A DNA stretch of 64,000 bases, taken from the NCBI GenBank assembly GCA_028583415.1, contig CM053266.1, positions 78,503,237 to 78,567,236 on the forward strand. Direction: 5' to 3'. The translations under genes were made by a program, and so were the position numbers. Shown piece by piece: positions 11,226 through 22,793 of this stretch. Every line of letters begins with the position of its first letter. Positions within the stretch are counted from its first letter, which is position 1. The notes under the pieces were generated by a model. The model was given only the letters and a program-made list of their open reading frames with translations, had not been told where the DNA came from and made no database searches. Source of the DNA: Protea cynaroides. Taxonomy: Eukaryota > Streptophyta > Magnoliopsida > Proteales > Proteaceae.

Positions 11226-11285
11226 GAACTTGTGACAGCGAGTTTGGATTCTGTGAAGCGGAGCAAGCTAGCAATCAAGCATCAG
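11226..11285 (+). CDS. Candidate upstream exon of the LTR-embedded ORF (element A 3' LTR)
   Basis: A 60-nt segment lies between an acceptor-like CATCATGTAG and a strong donor CAG|GTAAGA. In the phase needed to join the exon at 12023 it is open and reads T-C-D-S-E-F-G-F-C-E-A-E-Q-A-S-N-Q-A-S. The homologous segment in LTR D has the same length and phase and keeps C-D-S-x-F-G-x-C...E-Q-A. A further donor-like CG|GTAAGT lies at 10768 after a purine-rich leader, which would be intron 1. No ATG is visible in that leader, so translation start is unexplained. Confidence 0.35.
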
Positions 11286-12022
11286 GTAAGAGAATCAGAC
11301 CTAAACCCTAATAACCTAATAACAATAAAAAATATTATTAGTAATTATGATTCTGTGGAATGGTGTTTGTGCATACTCGCATGTCATCTTTACTTTCAGT
11401 TATTATATTGTTCATGCATACTCGCTATGCTAGGATGTGACTGTTAGGCATGTGATTGTTTTCATTGGTGTGTAGAGTGGGAAGGGCCTGGGGTATGGGA
11501 TCATTCCTCACACTAGCACCTTTTCATATCGCTTCTGTCTTAGCATGCTTGGTGCGGATAGGGTATCAGGGGGAGGAAGTGGCATCGTAGTCTCCGGCCT
11601 GGCCACTAGACTCTAGCTCTATCTCTATGCTGTAGGGAGCTGTGCTGGTATAGGGCCTACTGTGATGACATATAGGATTGGTTAGTTGCGAGCCCAGTTT
11701 GCAAGCCCTCGCCAATAGGGGCTTACGTGTTGGTATGGGTAGGGTATCAGGGAAAGTGTTGGCGGTGTTTGATTTGGGTGCTTTAGCTCTATCTCTATTC
11801 CATGGTGGGTGCATGTGGGACGATAGTGGTGTTTGATCCATTGGGCGGATTCACATACTCGTGTATAGAGGTGCGGTGGCCGCCAATCCTTTCTATAGCA
11901 CATTACAAACTTAAAATCAGACCATAATGTGAATGTTACTCATGCATGATGTGTATTGCATTGTCTGATTTTCTTACTGAGCTAAGTTGTGAGCTTACCC
12001 TTGTATATATACATATTTTTAG

Positions 12023-12201
12023 ATGTTGATGCAGGTTACACTGTCGAGGACTACGTGGATGCTCCAGTATATGGAAGAGCTGCTGCCCTGGAAGTGCAAC
12101 CAGGGGAGGAGGAGCATGACGCTTCATGCGAGTGCCCTTTCTGCATGTACCTCCAGGATATTGGATTTGTTTATTTTATTTATTTTCAATTGAATTTATA
12201 A
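12023..12201 (+). CDS. LTR-embedded conserved short ORF (element A 3' LTR)
   Basis: Follows TATTTTTAG. Joined to 11226-11285 it reads D-V-D-A-G-Y-T-V-E-D-Y, then A-A-A-L-E-V-Q, E-E-E-H-D-A-S and C-E-C-P-F-C. The stop seen in the other copies is CAG here (12154), so this copy reads on to TAA at 12199-12201. Apart from this lost stop the frame is intact. Product unknown: the C-x-C-x2-C could bind metal, but that is a guess. Confidence 0.4.
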
Positions 12202-13060
12202 GTGATCTAAGGATAATTATTTACGTTCTGGTGTTTTGAATAATTGGATATTATATTTAAATTATCAATAGAGAACTTAGTTCATTTAATTTAAGACTTT
12301 CACTGTATTTAATTATATTCTGATTATGGTTATGTGCAATGATTTGTATGAGTGGACACAGTCTTATTGAGATCCTGGTGTGAACCGTTGGTTCAGTGAT
12401 GGTTCGCTCACACTTCTGGTTCAGTCGAAATTGGGGTGTGACATAGTGTGTAAGTGAATCATTAGATACTATGTATATTAAAATCAGTCTGATATAGGGT
12501 TTCCTGGGACCAACCAGTTGCAACATCTGGTTGCGATTGGTCGAGACCGGTGTCATGGCCGGTTGCCCTTGGGAACCATTCTGTTTCCAACCGATCACAC
12601 ATCCGACTGCTGCAGGTGACTCGACCGTAGTCAAAGCTTGTCACATTCTAGAGGCTTCCCGAATGCATCCGGTTGCAAATCTGGTTGTGTATACCGGACC
12701 TTCTCCGAAGAGTTAATCTAGCGATTTAACCCATCTGGATGCATGGATCTTGCCTCCGGAAGTCCCCTCAGGATTCCAACAACGGACTTCTATTATGGAA
12801 CTCCATTGTTGAACCTTTTGGCCTGACATACATATGGAATTTCCAATCCTATTCTAGGTTTTGTGAGTTCAATGATTGATAAACCACCCAAACTAGGGTT
12901 TATTATTTTGGTTTGTGTAATGTATAGACTCAAAGTATAACCTAGAGTCGAATTCGATGGAATCTCCTTTAATACTTAGCCATTAATGGATAGCAACTCC
13001 ATTAATGATTGGTACAATAGGGGTTTCAATGAAAGATCTTAACCATCATAGTTCTAATCG

Positions 13061-13160
13061 ATAGCGAGGCTCTGAGGCCCTCATAGTTACGAGGCTCCAA
13101 GGCCTTCATGATAGCGAGGTTCTGAGGCCTTCATGATAACGAGGCTTCGAGGCTCTTTAC
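13061..13160 (+). repeat. Short tandem repeat, about 30-bp unit, four copies
   Basis: Units of the form GCGAGGCTCTGAGGCCTTCA recur four times with substitutions, each followed by a TGATA- or TAGTTA-like spacer. Confidence 0.7.
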
Positions 13161-13810
13161 TATTCTCATTGGTGGTTCCGATTCATCAGGAGCTGCTTTT
13201 GTCTCTTTCTTGTAAGGTTGGTTATGGGAACGAAGGCCTTCCCTCGAGGGCTTGGGCCCTAATGTACACGTGTCAAAACTCGATTGGAGGAGACACATTC
13301 TCCCGTATCAGTCCATAACTACTAATAGTTTATCCCACCTGAACCCAATTTGCAAGACCACTTATAACCCTAGCCAAGCTTCCATCACCAGTCCAACTCC
13401 ATGCAAACCCCAACATCCACCTGTCCCTCCTCCTTTGATGCAAACCGACTTGCTACAAACTCAGCCTTCATCAACCTTGCTGCACCTGTTGCCTCCACCG
13501 TAAGCCATACTTACACCTTATCGTCCCAGCCACCTGCAGCTAAGACCTAACCGAAAACCTCCTTACTTCCATCTATCCCTATGCCATAACCGAATTTTAT
13601 GGACTGCTGCACCTTGGGATCACACTCCACATTCCCTTGCAATGATCTAGACCATTAAACCCAACCCTATGTCACCAATCATCTCAACACTAGCAGCTAA
13701 AAACCTTGAACCACAACAGTCCCCATCCCAATCTCCTTACACCTCACCAACAGTCCAATACACATGCATTAACCAATTTGATGCCATTAACCCAACCATG
13801 ATCTGAAATT

Positions 13811-14780
13811 GTAGTGTGATCAATTTATCCCATGTTTGAATTTTAATGCAATCAATTTGTCTTGTGCTTGAATTGTAATGTGACCAATTTGTCCCATGCT
13901 TGGAATTTTTATGAAATTGGTCACATGTTTGGAATTTTTATGAAATTGATCTCATACGCTTGAAATTTTATATGATGAAATTGATCCGATATGCTTGAAA
14001 CTTTATGAGATTGATCTGGCTTCATGTTTGGAATTTTAAAGAGTTGATCATGGCCATTAATATGGAATTTTGATGTGATTAAAGATGGCCAAAGTTATGG
14101 AATTTTAAGAGTTGAAGATCATACCATTGATTTGGAACTTTTGTGGTGATTAAAATATATCCGTTGATCATAAATTTTTTATGTGAATTTTAATAAAGCC
14201 ATTGGATGATCGATTCTGATATTGAACCATTACATGACATGATGATGTGATTTTAAGCAATCTGAAAGGTTGGATTGACATTATATTTAATTTAAATGAA
14301 TCTGAACGATTGGATTACCATCAGGATTGATTTAGACCGTTGGATTTTCATCATAAGTATTTTGGATGAATTTTAACCGTTGGATCTTGATCATGTCTGA
14401 TTTAATTGAATTTGAACAGTGGGATTTTCATGATTAGCGACCTGAACCATTAGATTATCTTTGAGAGTGATTTTAATCCATCTGAATGATTAATTATGAT
14501 TTCGAGTGATTTGAACCATTGGATCCATCAAGAGTGATTTAAATGATTTTGAATGGTTGGATTATGATTTTGAGTGATCTGAACCGTTAGATTATAATTA
14601 TAGAAGTTTTAGAAGAATTTGAGCCATTGGATCTTAGGCTGATCATGATTATAACTTGATGTAAGAATCTGAGCTGTTGATCTTGGCTGCTTTGATGAAA
14701 TCTGAGTCATTGATAATGATTGTCATACTTTAAAGATATCTAACCATTAGATTGAGGATTTGATCTTGATGCATTGTTAA
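13811..14780 (+). repeat. Diffuse imperfect tandem repeat (GAACCATTGGAT words)
   Basis: The words GAACCRTTGGAT and GATTTTGA or GATCATGAT recur roughly every 50-70 bp in diverged form. No coding frame is shared. It looks like an expanded array within an old Tat-like LTR. Confidence 0.6.
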
Positions 14781-15504
14781 AGGGATAAATTAAATCCAGA
14801 CCGTAGATTGAGGATCTAATTTTGATACATTGAGAGATACACATTAGGTCCCAACCATATATCTAGAGAATCCAGTCTGACACACTAGGACATAGTTTGT
14901 TCGAAAATAATACATGAGATGCTATATCTATCATTTTGATGTTCATATACTACTTGTTGTTGTATCTATTCACATGCTTTCTTGCCATACATGATATGAT
15001 ACAATGTTGTTTCTTGCCATACTTGAAATGATATGTATTGTTGGCAATATCTTAATTTCAGCAACACACTAGTCGAATTGTCATATCCATACACCTAGTA
15101 GACATATCAGGTATGGAAACATGCATATAGACACCCACATTCATGGGAAGGGTAAAATAGAAATAATAAAAGTCTTATTCCAAGAATAATGAAGCTTAGT
15201 CCAGCATTCTAAAAGATTTTAGGTTAAGGGTAGCTTTAGGATGATACCTACCTCTCAGTTTATTTTTCCTAAGGTATAGAGACATAGATAGGTATGATGT
15301 GAATCCAGCCATAAAGCATCTAGGATTATCACTCTGCCATATGAGCACACATTCTTGTACTCAATGAATGAATATGCGTTTCAAACTACGTGGATCTTGA
15401 TTCTTAGGACAGCATCCTAAGATACGTAAGTATTTTGGAGAGATTCCCAAACACGGACTCACATCCTATTCTTGTGAAACATTTGCATCTTCTTGCTTGG
15501 CAAG

Positions 15505-15720
15505 ATCATTTACTCATCCCCTTGCTTGGCAGGATCATCCTCTTGCTTTGTGGGATCATTTACTCATCCCCTTGCTTGGCGAGATCATCCTCTTGCTGCA
15601 GGATCATTTACTCCTCCCCTTGCGTTGGCGAGACCATCCTCTTGCTTTGCAGGATCATTTACTCATCCCCTTGCTTTGGTAGGACTATCCTCTTGCTTGG
15701 CAGGATAATTCACCTAATCG
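15505..15720 (+). repeat. Tandem array of about 50-bp CTTGCTTGGC units
   Basis: Units start ACTCATCCCCTTGCTTGGC and alternate with ATCCTCTTGCTT and GGATCATT. About four good copies are followed by looser ones to about 15,930. The long frames through it are by-products of the repeat. Confidence 0.8.
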
Positions 15721-16380
15721 CGTTTGTAAGTACATACCTCTTTGCTTGGCAAGGTTTTGCTTATAAGTACAAGTCCCCTTGCTTTGGCGGGACTATCCTC
15801 TTGCTTGGCATGATCGTTTACCTTATCCCCTTGCTTTGGCGGGATCACCTCTTTGCTTGACGAGGTTTATCTGTTATAAAATCGTGTTTGTGAGTACATA
15901 CCTCTTTCCTTGGCGAGGTTTCTGCTTGTAAGTACGCATTCTTAGTTCCTTTAGGTTATCTATACCTATCATTCAAATCCATACCCATCATATCTATATC
16001 CATCTATCCTAATTAATGAACCCATCTTTTCAAACTATGTTGTATCTGATTTCTAGGACCTCTAGAATACATAGGTAACTTGGAGGACTATCCAAGTAGG
16101 ATACCACATCTTAGTATTCTTAGGTCCTCTCCATCCGTATCGGCATCCATATCCATTATCCATATCCACTTCAATCCACATAGGCTATCCAAATTCAATC
16201 TCAATCATCTATCAAGCATAAATCTCAACTTGAACAATTGAATCTAATAAAGCTTAAGCATAAATCACATCCATAAACTTTAATCACAATCCGTTTTAAA
16301 CTACGTTATAGATTTGATTTTCAGGATGGAATACATAGGCAGTTTGAGATGGACGTCTCAGATTTAGTCCCTTACCAAAC

Positions 16381-16744
16381 CATCTTAAGTTTGGTTCATT
16401 GTATATTATTTTATTTATTTATTTTTAGAATATATTTGGCAAAACCTAGGTTAGAAGAACTTAGCAACTTGGTATAGGATCCCCCATGAGCCATAGTTAT
16501 CATCCATTGACCATGAACAGTCAGAACCATAGAGTCTAAGGAAAGTAGAATCATATAAGAGGCCAATTTTTTGATCGGACAGTTTTGGGTGCCTAACATC
16601 TTCTCAAACTGTACTTTGAACGTTTACTAGTTCTTTGATAGATCAAAGCCGATATATTGGGTCACAAATCAATAGAAGTCTTGTCCTACGATGAGATTAT
16701 ATATTTTTAGTCCTAGACCTTAATTTAGGTGGTGACTTCAAATC
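16381..16744 (+). repeat. Tat/Ogre-like LTR 3' end, copy 1
   Basis: Nearly collinear with 21541-21900. Both contain GTTAGAAGAACTTAGCAACTTG, GGTGCCTAACATCTTC and GTCAATAGAAGTCTT, and end CCTAGACCTTAATTTAGGTG followed by GTGACTTC or GCGATGTA. A TGGYGAC word just after an LTR is typical of the primer site of Tat-type elements. Upstream (15,380, 16,040 and 16,300) are repeated TTTCAAACTACGT...ATACRTAGGCA modules, also seen in copy 2. Family assignment is inferred. Confidence 0.5.
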
Positions 16745-16759
16745 ATTATCATTCATCAA

Positions 16760-16994
16760 CGTGGGTGGACAAGATCAAAGGCAAGCAAAAGCCGATGATC
16801 AATGTTTGTCCTCACAAAAGTATAGGGGAGGTACGTGAGAAATAGAAGAAGAAGAAAGAGAAGGGAAAGCCACCTACCTTTACTATGGACCTTCCTCAAG
16901 CTTCAACATGGGTTCCACCTCATCTTGGGGATAAGGTAATGTGAAACCTACATGCAAATTTCAGAAACAAAATTTCTTTTAAGGGTGGGGGAGT
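16760..16994 (+). pseudogene. 3' tail of a second Tekay-like internal region with polypurine tract
   Basis: Ends AACAAAATTTCTTTTAAGGGTGGGGGAGT, matching the tract before the LTR at 10315 (16981-16994 is the polypurine tract). Nothing recognisable of pol remains before about 16,930. It abuts the Tat-like LTR end, so this is a rearranged junction. Confidence 0.5.
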
Positions 16995-17301
16995 TGTAAG
17001 ACCCGCACTCCATGAACCCGATCCAAACCTTGATTTCATGTCGTAACAGGTCTTCCAATCATCATCGGGCCAGACGGGACGAGCGGATGACAACCATGTA
17101 TGAAATCGGACCAAACGGACCAAAATAAGTGTGAAATTAATCATACCGGTCGATGGTACCAGTCTTAGCATGGTACCGGTCGACCGGTATAGTCAACAGA
17201 CTATTAAGATCCGAAACAGGATCTCTGCGGGTCCTACTTTCTAAATTTCGAACCCTAGGACTTTTCTAATCCTAGAAGGCTTCCTAAACCTAAACCTAGC
17301 C

Positions 17302-17309
17302 TATATAAA
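17302..17309 (+). promoter_or_regulatory. TATA box of LTR D
   Basis: TATATAAA about 307 bp into the LTR, followed within 150 bp by a purine-rich leader. The equivalent site is decayed in LTR A. Confidence 0.6.
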
Positions 17310-17990
17310 CACCTCTAAACCTCCTAGAATCCCTTCCATTGATCCTCACAAACCCTAAAAAGGAGAAAGAGGCTGAAGAAGGAGGAGAAGCTAGGAAGAG
17401 CCGATATTGCCGTTTGACGAAAAATAACTCACCGCAAGTCGACGATAAGTGCTTGAACCTTCCTTTACTTTATGAACTCTTATAGGGTTGATTATTGTTG
17501 AATCAATACCATGCAAATCATGTATTGATCTAAAACCCTATCTTGCCAATAAACCCTACTTTGCCGTCAAACCCTAATTTAATCGATAAACCCTAGATTC
17601 GAGTTCTAGGATGAATACCATCAAATTGGGACTTGAATGGAGTTGGAAACAATTCTAACTCAATGCTCAGACCTAGATTATGTATGAGAAACCCTAGAAT
17701 TAATAGGGGATGACCGACGGCAGTCGAGAAACCAAGTGTATAGTCTTCAGGAGACATACAGGTCGACTATACCAGTTACACCCTGTGCGACCGGTATGTT
17801 GCGACCGGTACCTCCCGGGAGCTGGTCTGTGGGGACCAGCTGACCATATCGATCACTGGTTTTCCCCACAGTGTCGCGACCGGTACATGCAACCGGTCAG
17901 CTCTGTAAGATGTATTTTGTAACCTCGTTGGTTTTTCGACCAACATAAACCCTAAGAAAACTATTCTAATCGAACCCTAATATTGTATAG

Positions 17991-18050
17991 GACTTTGTGA
18001 TAGCACGTTTGGATCTTGCGACGTGGAGCAAGCTATCAAACGAGCGTCAG
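17991..18050 (+). CDS. Candidate upstream exon of the LTR-embedded ORF (LTR D)
   Basis: Follows acceptor-like TATTGTATAG and ends CAG|GTAAGG. Same 60-nt length and phase as 11226-11285. It reads L-C-D-S-T-F-G-S-C-D-V-E-Q-A-I-K-R-A-S into the next exon. The donor of the preceding leader is GATAAGT instead of GTAAGT, so intron 1 could not be removed in this copy. Confidence 0.35.
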
Positions 18051-18289
18051 GTAAGGGAATCAGACCTAAACCCTAATAATCTAATGGACAGTAAACTGTT
18101 GTTAATAACAATGACTCTGTGGATTGATGTTTGTGCATATTCATATGTCATCCTTTACTTTCAGTTATTATTATTGTTCATGCATACTCGCTATCCTAAG
18201 ATGTGATTGTTAGGCATGTGATTGTTTTCGTTGGTGTGTGGAATGGGAATGGCCTGGGGCCTGGGATCATTCCTCACACTAGCACCTTT

Positions 18290-18569
18290 TCGTAGTATTC
18301 TATCTTAGCATGCTTGGTGTGGGTTGGGCATCAGGGGAAGAACGTGGCATTGTGGTCTCTGGCCTGGCCACCAGACTCTAGCTCTATCTATATGCCGTAG
18401 AGAGTTATGTTGGGATAGGGTCTACCTTGCGTATTGTTCTGTCTTTAGTATGCTTGGTGCGGGTAGGGCATTAGGGGGAGGACGTGGCACTGTGGTCTCC
18501 GGCCTGGCCACCAGACTCTAGCTCTATCTCTATGCCGTAGGGAGCTATGCTGGGATAGGACCTACTGTG
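18290..18569 (+). repeat. 140-bp tandem duplication inside LTR D
   Basis: TGCTTGGTG at 18311 and 18451 mark the same point in two copies. Each carries GTGGTCTC, GGCCTGGCCACCAGACTCTA and GCTCTATCT. LTR A has a single copy here, so the duplication is specific to this copy or lineage. Confidence 0.8.
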
Positions 18570-18914
18570 ATGACATATAGGATTGGTTAGTTACGAGCCC
18601 AGTTTGCAAGCCCTCGCCAACAGGGGCTTATGTATTGGTATGGATGGAGCATCAGGGGAGGTGTGTGGATGCCTTAGCTCTATCTCTATTCCATGATGGG
18701 TGCATGTGGGTCGGCTGCGGTGTGATCTACTGGGCGATGCCACACACTCGTGTATAGAGGTGCGGTGGCCGTCATTCCTTTCTATAGCATATTGCAAACT
18801 TAAACCAGACCACAATATAAAATGATTGTTACTCATGCATATGAATGTTACACTGTCTGATTGTCTTACTGAGCTAAGTTGTGAGCTCACCCTTGTATAT
18901 GTACATGTTTTTAG

Positions 18915-19021
18915 ATGTTGATGCAGGTTACACGGTGGATGATTACGTGAACGCTTCGGCGTATGGATGTGTTGCTGCTTTGGACGCTTCATGCGAGTGC
19001 CCTTTTAGCGTGTACCTTTAG
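18915..19021 (+). CDS. LTR-embedded conserved short ORF (LTR D)
   Basis: After TTTTTAG the frame reads D-V-D-A-G-Y-T-V-D-D-Y, then V-A-A-L-D-A-S-C-E-C-P-F-S-V-Y-L and TAG. Compared with the element A copy, nine codons have been lost as one whole-codon deletion, which keeps the frame. The third Cys is Ser. Confidence 0.4.
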
Positions 19022-19306
19022 GATTTTATTTTATTTTTTTAATTATTTTCAGTTGACATTAAAGTAATGTAAAGATATTATTTATGTTTTGAGAATTTAG
19101 ATAATGGAATATTTTATTAAATTTATCAATAGATACTCAGTTCATTTTATTTAAAAACTTCCGCTGTATTCTATTATATTCTGATTGTGGTTTTGTGCAA
19201 TGGTTTGTCTAAGTGGACACGGTCTTATTGAGATCTTAGTGTGAGTCGTTGGTTCAGTGACGGTTCACTCACACCATTCTGGTTGGTTCAGAATTGGGGT
19301 GTGACA

Positions 19307-20285
19307 GGTAAGCCATCTCAACCCCATTAATATCTCCTATTGATGCTTGAATGATAGAAATATGCCAAATATGGGTAATATTGATAATGCATGAATGATG
19401 GTGAAATGCTTTGTAATTCTCTGCAACATGTCTACCAATTTTTATATTTTTTTATTGATTCCCCCATGCATGATGTATATCTAATTCAAATATGAGCCCC
19501 ATGTATGATAATATGCTCTTTAAAAAATATTCTTGCAAGTCGAATTTCAAATCTAGAATTCGAAATCGACCTCTATATCATTTTTGAATTTTGAGCCCAA
19601 AAATTTATGAGAGCTTCTCTCATATGTTAGGAAGATCCTTCAAAAAGATCTAGTCGATTTGAGTTAGGGAAGACCCCCTAAAAAATTCTCCAAGTTGCTG
19701 CAACCCTCCTCTAGTATATTGCATAACACCTCTCTTGTGAGCCATAGAACAGGGTCTTCTGGCCATAATTTGGGATTCTGAAAAACATAAAAGTTTTAGG
19801 CGGGGAAGTTAGCTAATTCTCCAACTGATCTCATATTTTTTAGATTTTTCTTTGATTTTATATGAATTTTTGAATGCATACTGGTCTGTTTTAAAAATCA
19901 ATTTGGGGCAGTATTCATGCATGACTGTGTTTCTTAATTGGCAACATGTTAGGGCTCGAATTTGCATACCGTTTCTTGGGGAGCTACATATATGAGTTAG
20001 CTAAGTGTGCTAACTGATGGATTAGGTTTTTGTTATGTTTTCAATTTATGGTAGAATTTATGATGCGACTGGTAGAATCTAAAACAGTCAAATTCTACCA
20101 GTGCACAACCTTGCACTTGTAATGCATTTTTGACCTAATTGTGCTCTTTGTTAGGATTCGACCCCTTTAGGTGAAATTTAGGTTTTGAAGTCCTCTTTCT
20201 AAGCCAATATTTTGGACTCCATTTGGCTATTGAGAAAGCCTTTTACATGCATTTTGGTATAGGTCGACAGAATTTGTCATTGTAC
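19307..20285. other. Gene-free flank of LTR D
   Basis: AT-rich with no recognised feature. Probably the body of Tat-like LTR copy 2. Confidence 0.4.
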
Positions 20286-20289
20286 ATAT

Positions 20290-20580
20290 GCACTGTCGTG
20301 TGTAATGAGTTTGAAACGCACACATGACATTTTTGATACACACATGCCACATTTTGAATACCCATGTGTTATTTTGGTTTTATATTGAGTGCTTGCCACA
20401 TTAATTATCACATGCTATCTTTGGAATTAGCACATGCTTGGAAAGCACAATGCTTATTGTTGGAATGTTTACATGCTATCTTTGGAATACTCACATGCTT
20501 GGAATGCTCACATGCTTGGATGCTTTACATGCTATCGGTGGAATGTTTACATGTACACTTGTCATATTGATTTTCACATG
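20290..20580 (+). repeat. Imprecise repeat of ACATGCTTGGAATG words
   Basis: CACATGCT, TTGGAAT and GCTTGG recur about ten times at irregular spacing. No coding frame. Confidence 0.6.
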
Positions 20581-20756
20581 AAATCTTACCATATTTGAAT
20601 ATATTGTTATCTTTGGATGTCTGTTGCTACATTGATATTCTTGCTATGTTTGGTGTGATACACCTAACATGTTTAGCTTAGGAACACCTGCAATTTAAGA
20701 TAGACACAACTACCATAATTGGAAGAGTACACATAAGCGAAACTTGTAAAACTTGT

Positions 20757-20970
20757 AAGCATACGACAATTAGGAAAAGTGAAAACCCTAAAAATCTTAA
20801 GCATACAACAATTAGGGAAAGTAAAAACCCTAAAATGAAAAGCACACATCAATTAAGGAAAATAGAAACCCTAAAATAGAAAGCACACATCAATTAGGGA
20901 AAATGGAAACCCCAAAAATCTTAAGTATACAATAATTAGGGAAAGTGAAAATCCTAAAAAATAGAAAACA
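20757..20970 (+). repeat. Tandem array, about 41-bp unit, five copies
   Basis: Unit form AAGCACACATCAATTAGGGA followed by AAATGGAAACCCTAAAA. Five consecutive diverged copies. Confidence 0.8.
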
Positions 20971-20984
20971 GAACAATAATGATA

Positions 20985-21210
20985 GAAACTTAGGTCACCC
21001 CTAGATCCTATTGACAATAATGGGAGGAACTTAGGTCACCCCTAGATCTTATTGACACAAATGGTAGGAATTTAAGTCACCCTTAGATACTATTGATACA
21101 AATGGTAGGAATTTAGGTCACCCCTAAATCTTATTGATAACAATAATGGTAAGAATTCATACCATCCCTAGATCCTGCTAACAAAAATGGTAGGAACTTA
21201 GGTCACTCAT
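20985..21210 (+). repeat. Tandem array, about 43-bp unit, five copies
   Basis: Unit form ACTTAGGTCACCCCTAGATC followed by CTATTGACAATAATGGTAGGA. Five copies directly after the previous array. Confidence 0.8.
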
Positions 21211-21540
21211 TGACAAATTAGACTCTTACAACATCTTTTGAACTAGTTGTACCTCATTTATAGGATTACTGGAATACGTAGACAATTTGGGAGAGTTTCC
21301 AAATACGATATTACAACACACAGACCATCAGATTCAATCTGAACCATCCATCAAGCATAAACTTCAACTTAAACAAAGAATATAATTGAAACACATGCAT
21401 AAGCTACGTCCATAAGCCTTAATCGCACAAATCAGTTCGAATTACGTTTTTAGACCTGATTCTCAAGATACAAAGGTCTTAAGAAATATGTAGGCAATTT
21501 GAGAACATTATCAAATTTGGTCCAATACCGAACAATCATT

Positions 21541-21900
21541 TGGTTAGGTTCACTGTACAATATTCGTTTGCTTGTTTATTTACTTCAGAACATGTTTGGC
21601 TGAATCCTTGGTTAGAAGAACTTAGCAACTTGGTTTAGGACATCCTCCAACCCTAGTCATCTAGTTGGCCTAGTACAGTCAGAATTAGAGTCTAAAGAAA
21701 GTATAGGAGACTGATTTTTGAATTAGGCAGTTTGGGTGCCTAACATCTTCCCAAAACTGTACCTTAAATGTTTACCCGATCTCATGTAGACCAATGAATC
21801 AATCTTATGGGTTATGAGTCAATAGAAGTCTTACCTTATGGTGAGACTACATCTTTGGTCCTTAGGTCCTAGACCTTAATTTAGGTGGCGATGTAAACAC
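21541..21900 (+). repeat. Tat/Ogre-like LTR 3' end, copy 2
   Basis: Partner of 16381-16744. Ends GACCTTAATTTAGGTGGCGATGTA. About 140 bp of unassigned sequence follow before a MITE. Confidence 0.5.
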
Positions 21901-22052
21901 AAATTCTTGATTTCCCGAGGGTGAGTTTTCTCTTATGTCCCCACATAATGACATTCTTATAATTTTACGGTGGTTTAATAACTTTTCCATCACTTACAAA
22001 TTCGAACATCTGAACATGTGAGGGTGGTGAAGTGATCCAACAATCCACCAGT

Positions 22053-22604
22053 AAAGGTGTTAAGCGATATGGTTTCGGTTTAACAATGCGATTAGGTTCG
22101 GTTCTATGTGTAATGAGTAAAACCAAAACTGAACCATTTATTAAACAGTTTCAAAATGCTTACCAAAATTGATTATTAATTGGTTTCGATTTTTAAACGG
22201 TTTCGTTGTCGGGAGGAGTGGAAGAGAATTAGGGACAAAATAGAGGGAAAAACCAAAGAAAGTATTAAAATAATTTTAATCATATATGAAAGTAGACTTA
22301 CGATTGAAAAATATGCCATGTGGAAAGCAGTAAAATAAAATTTATTTTTACAAATATAGGCGTTTAGCTCTAAGGGATTGAAGTAAAAGATTTAATCGAT
22401 TTTAACAATTCCAAACAGTCGATTTAAACGGGTTTCCTTTTTTAAACCAAAATCAAACTATTTAACTAACGATTTTATTTTTATTTACCCAAAAAAATAA
22501 TAATGATTTCATTTTTAAAATCAGAATCGAACCGTTTAATAATCGATTTTGTGGTTTTGATTTAGACGATTCCATTTTATTCAATTTCATTTTTGACATC
22601 CTTT
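22053..22604. mobile_element. hAT-like MITE (AAAGGTGT...ACATCCTTT ends)
   Basis: The ends AAAGGTGTTAA and TTTTGACATCCTTT are imperfect inverted repeats. Next to them are repeated GGTTTCGGTTT and AACCGTTTAA words. This matches the common plant MITE type beginning AGGGGTGTCAA plus GGTTCGGTTT. No clear 8-bp target duplication remains. Confidence 0.5.
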
Positions 22605-22793
22605 CACTAGGGATGAAAAAGTTAGGTTGCGCCAAAACTTTTCTATCCTTTTCATTCACCTCCCCAACCCATTCCCCCAAGAAATGGGGTCGAATTGAAT
22701 GGAGCTTGTACTTCATTTCTCTGACTAAAATTTGGCTGGAAGGAAAAGTTCCTATTGTAGGAATATTTACATTTTAAAACGAATAGGCAACTC

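Larger units (their letters stand above)
10315..12443 (+). repeat. 3' LTR of Tekay-like element A (complete)
   Basis: Runs from TGTAAGACCC to GGGGTGTGACA, 2129 bp, right after a polypurine tract. The last 470 bp pair with the truncated 5' LTR at 771-1240. It contains ACCGGT-rich words (10445-10500 and 10980-11135), splice-like sites and the LTR-embedded ORF. The TATA position reads CTATTTGAGG, decayed compared with LTR D. The flank after it begins TAGTGTG. No partner target duplication can be seen because the 5' LTR start is gone. Confidence 0.92.
12444..15160. other. Gene-free repeat-rich stretch
   Basis: No sustained conserved reading frame. Contains a short tandem array (13061-13160) and a long diffuse repeat (13811-14780). 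The part before 13,060 shares ACCGGT/GGTTGC words with the Tekay LTRs. Probably old LTR sequence. Confidence 0.4.
16995..19306 (+). repeat. Tekay-like LTR D (3' LTR, complete)
   Basis: From TGTAAGACCC to GGGGTGTGACA, 2312 bp, preceded by a polypurine tract. Same family as LTR A but clearly diverged. It holds a TATA box (17302), ACCGGT words (17140-17200 and 17750-17910), a candidate 60-nt exon (17991-18050), a 140-bp tandem duplication (18290-18569) and the LTR ORF (18915). The flanks do not form a target duplication. No 5' LTR partner is in the window. Confidence 0.9.

Noticed and set aside
15435..15860. Long hydrophobic ORF rich in Leu, Ile, Ser and Cys
   Set aside because: It runs through a 50-bp tandem array; overlapping frames are equally open, so it is a by-product of the repeat.
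15505..15930. CRISPR-like spacing of repeats
   Set aside because: Units are diverged with no unique spacers, and the DNA is plant nuclear; it is a tandem array.
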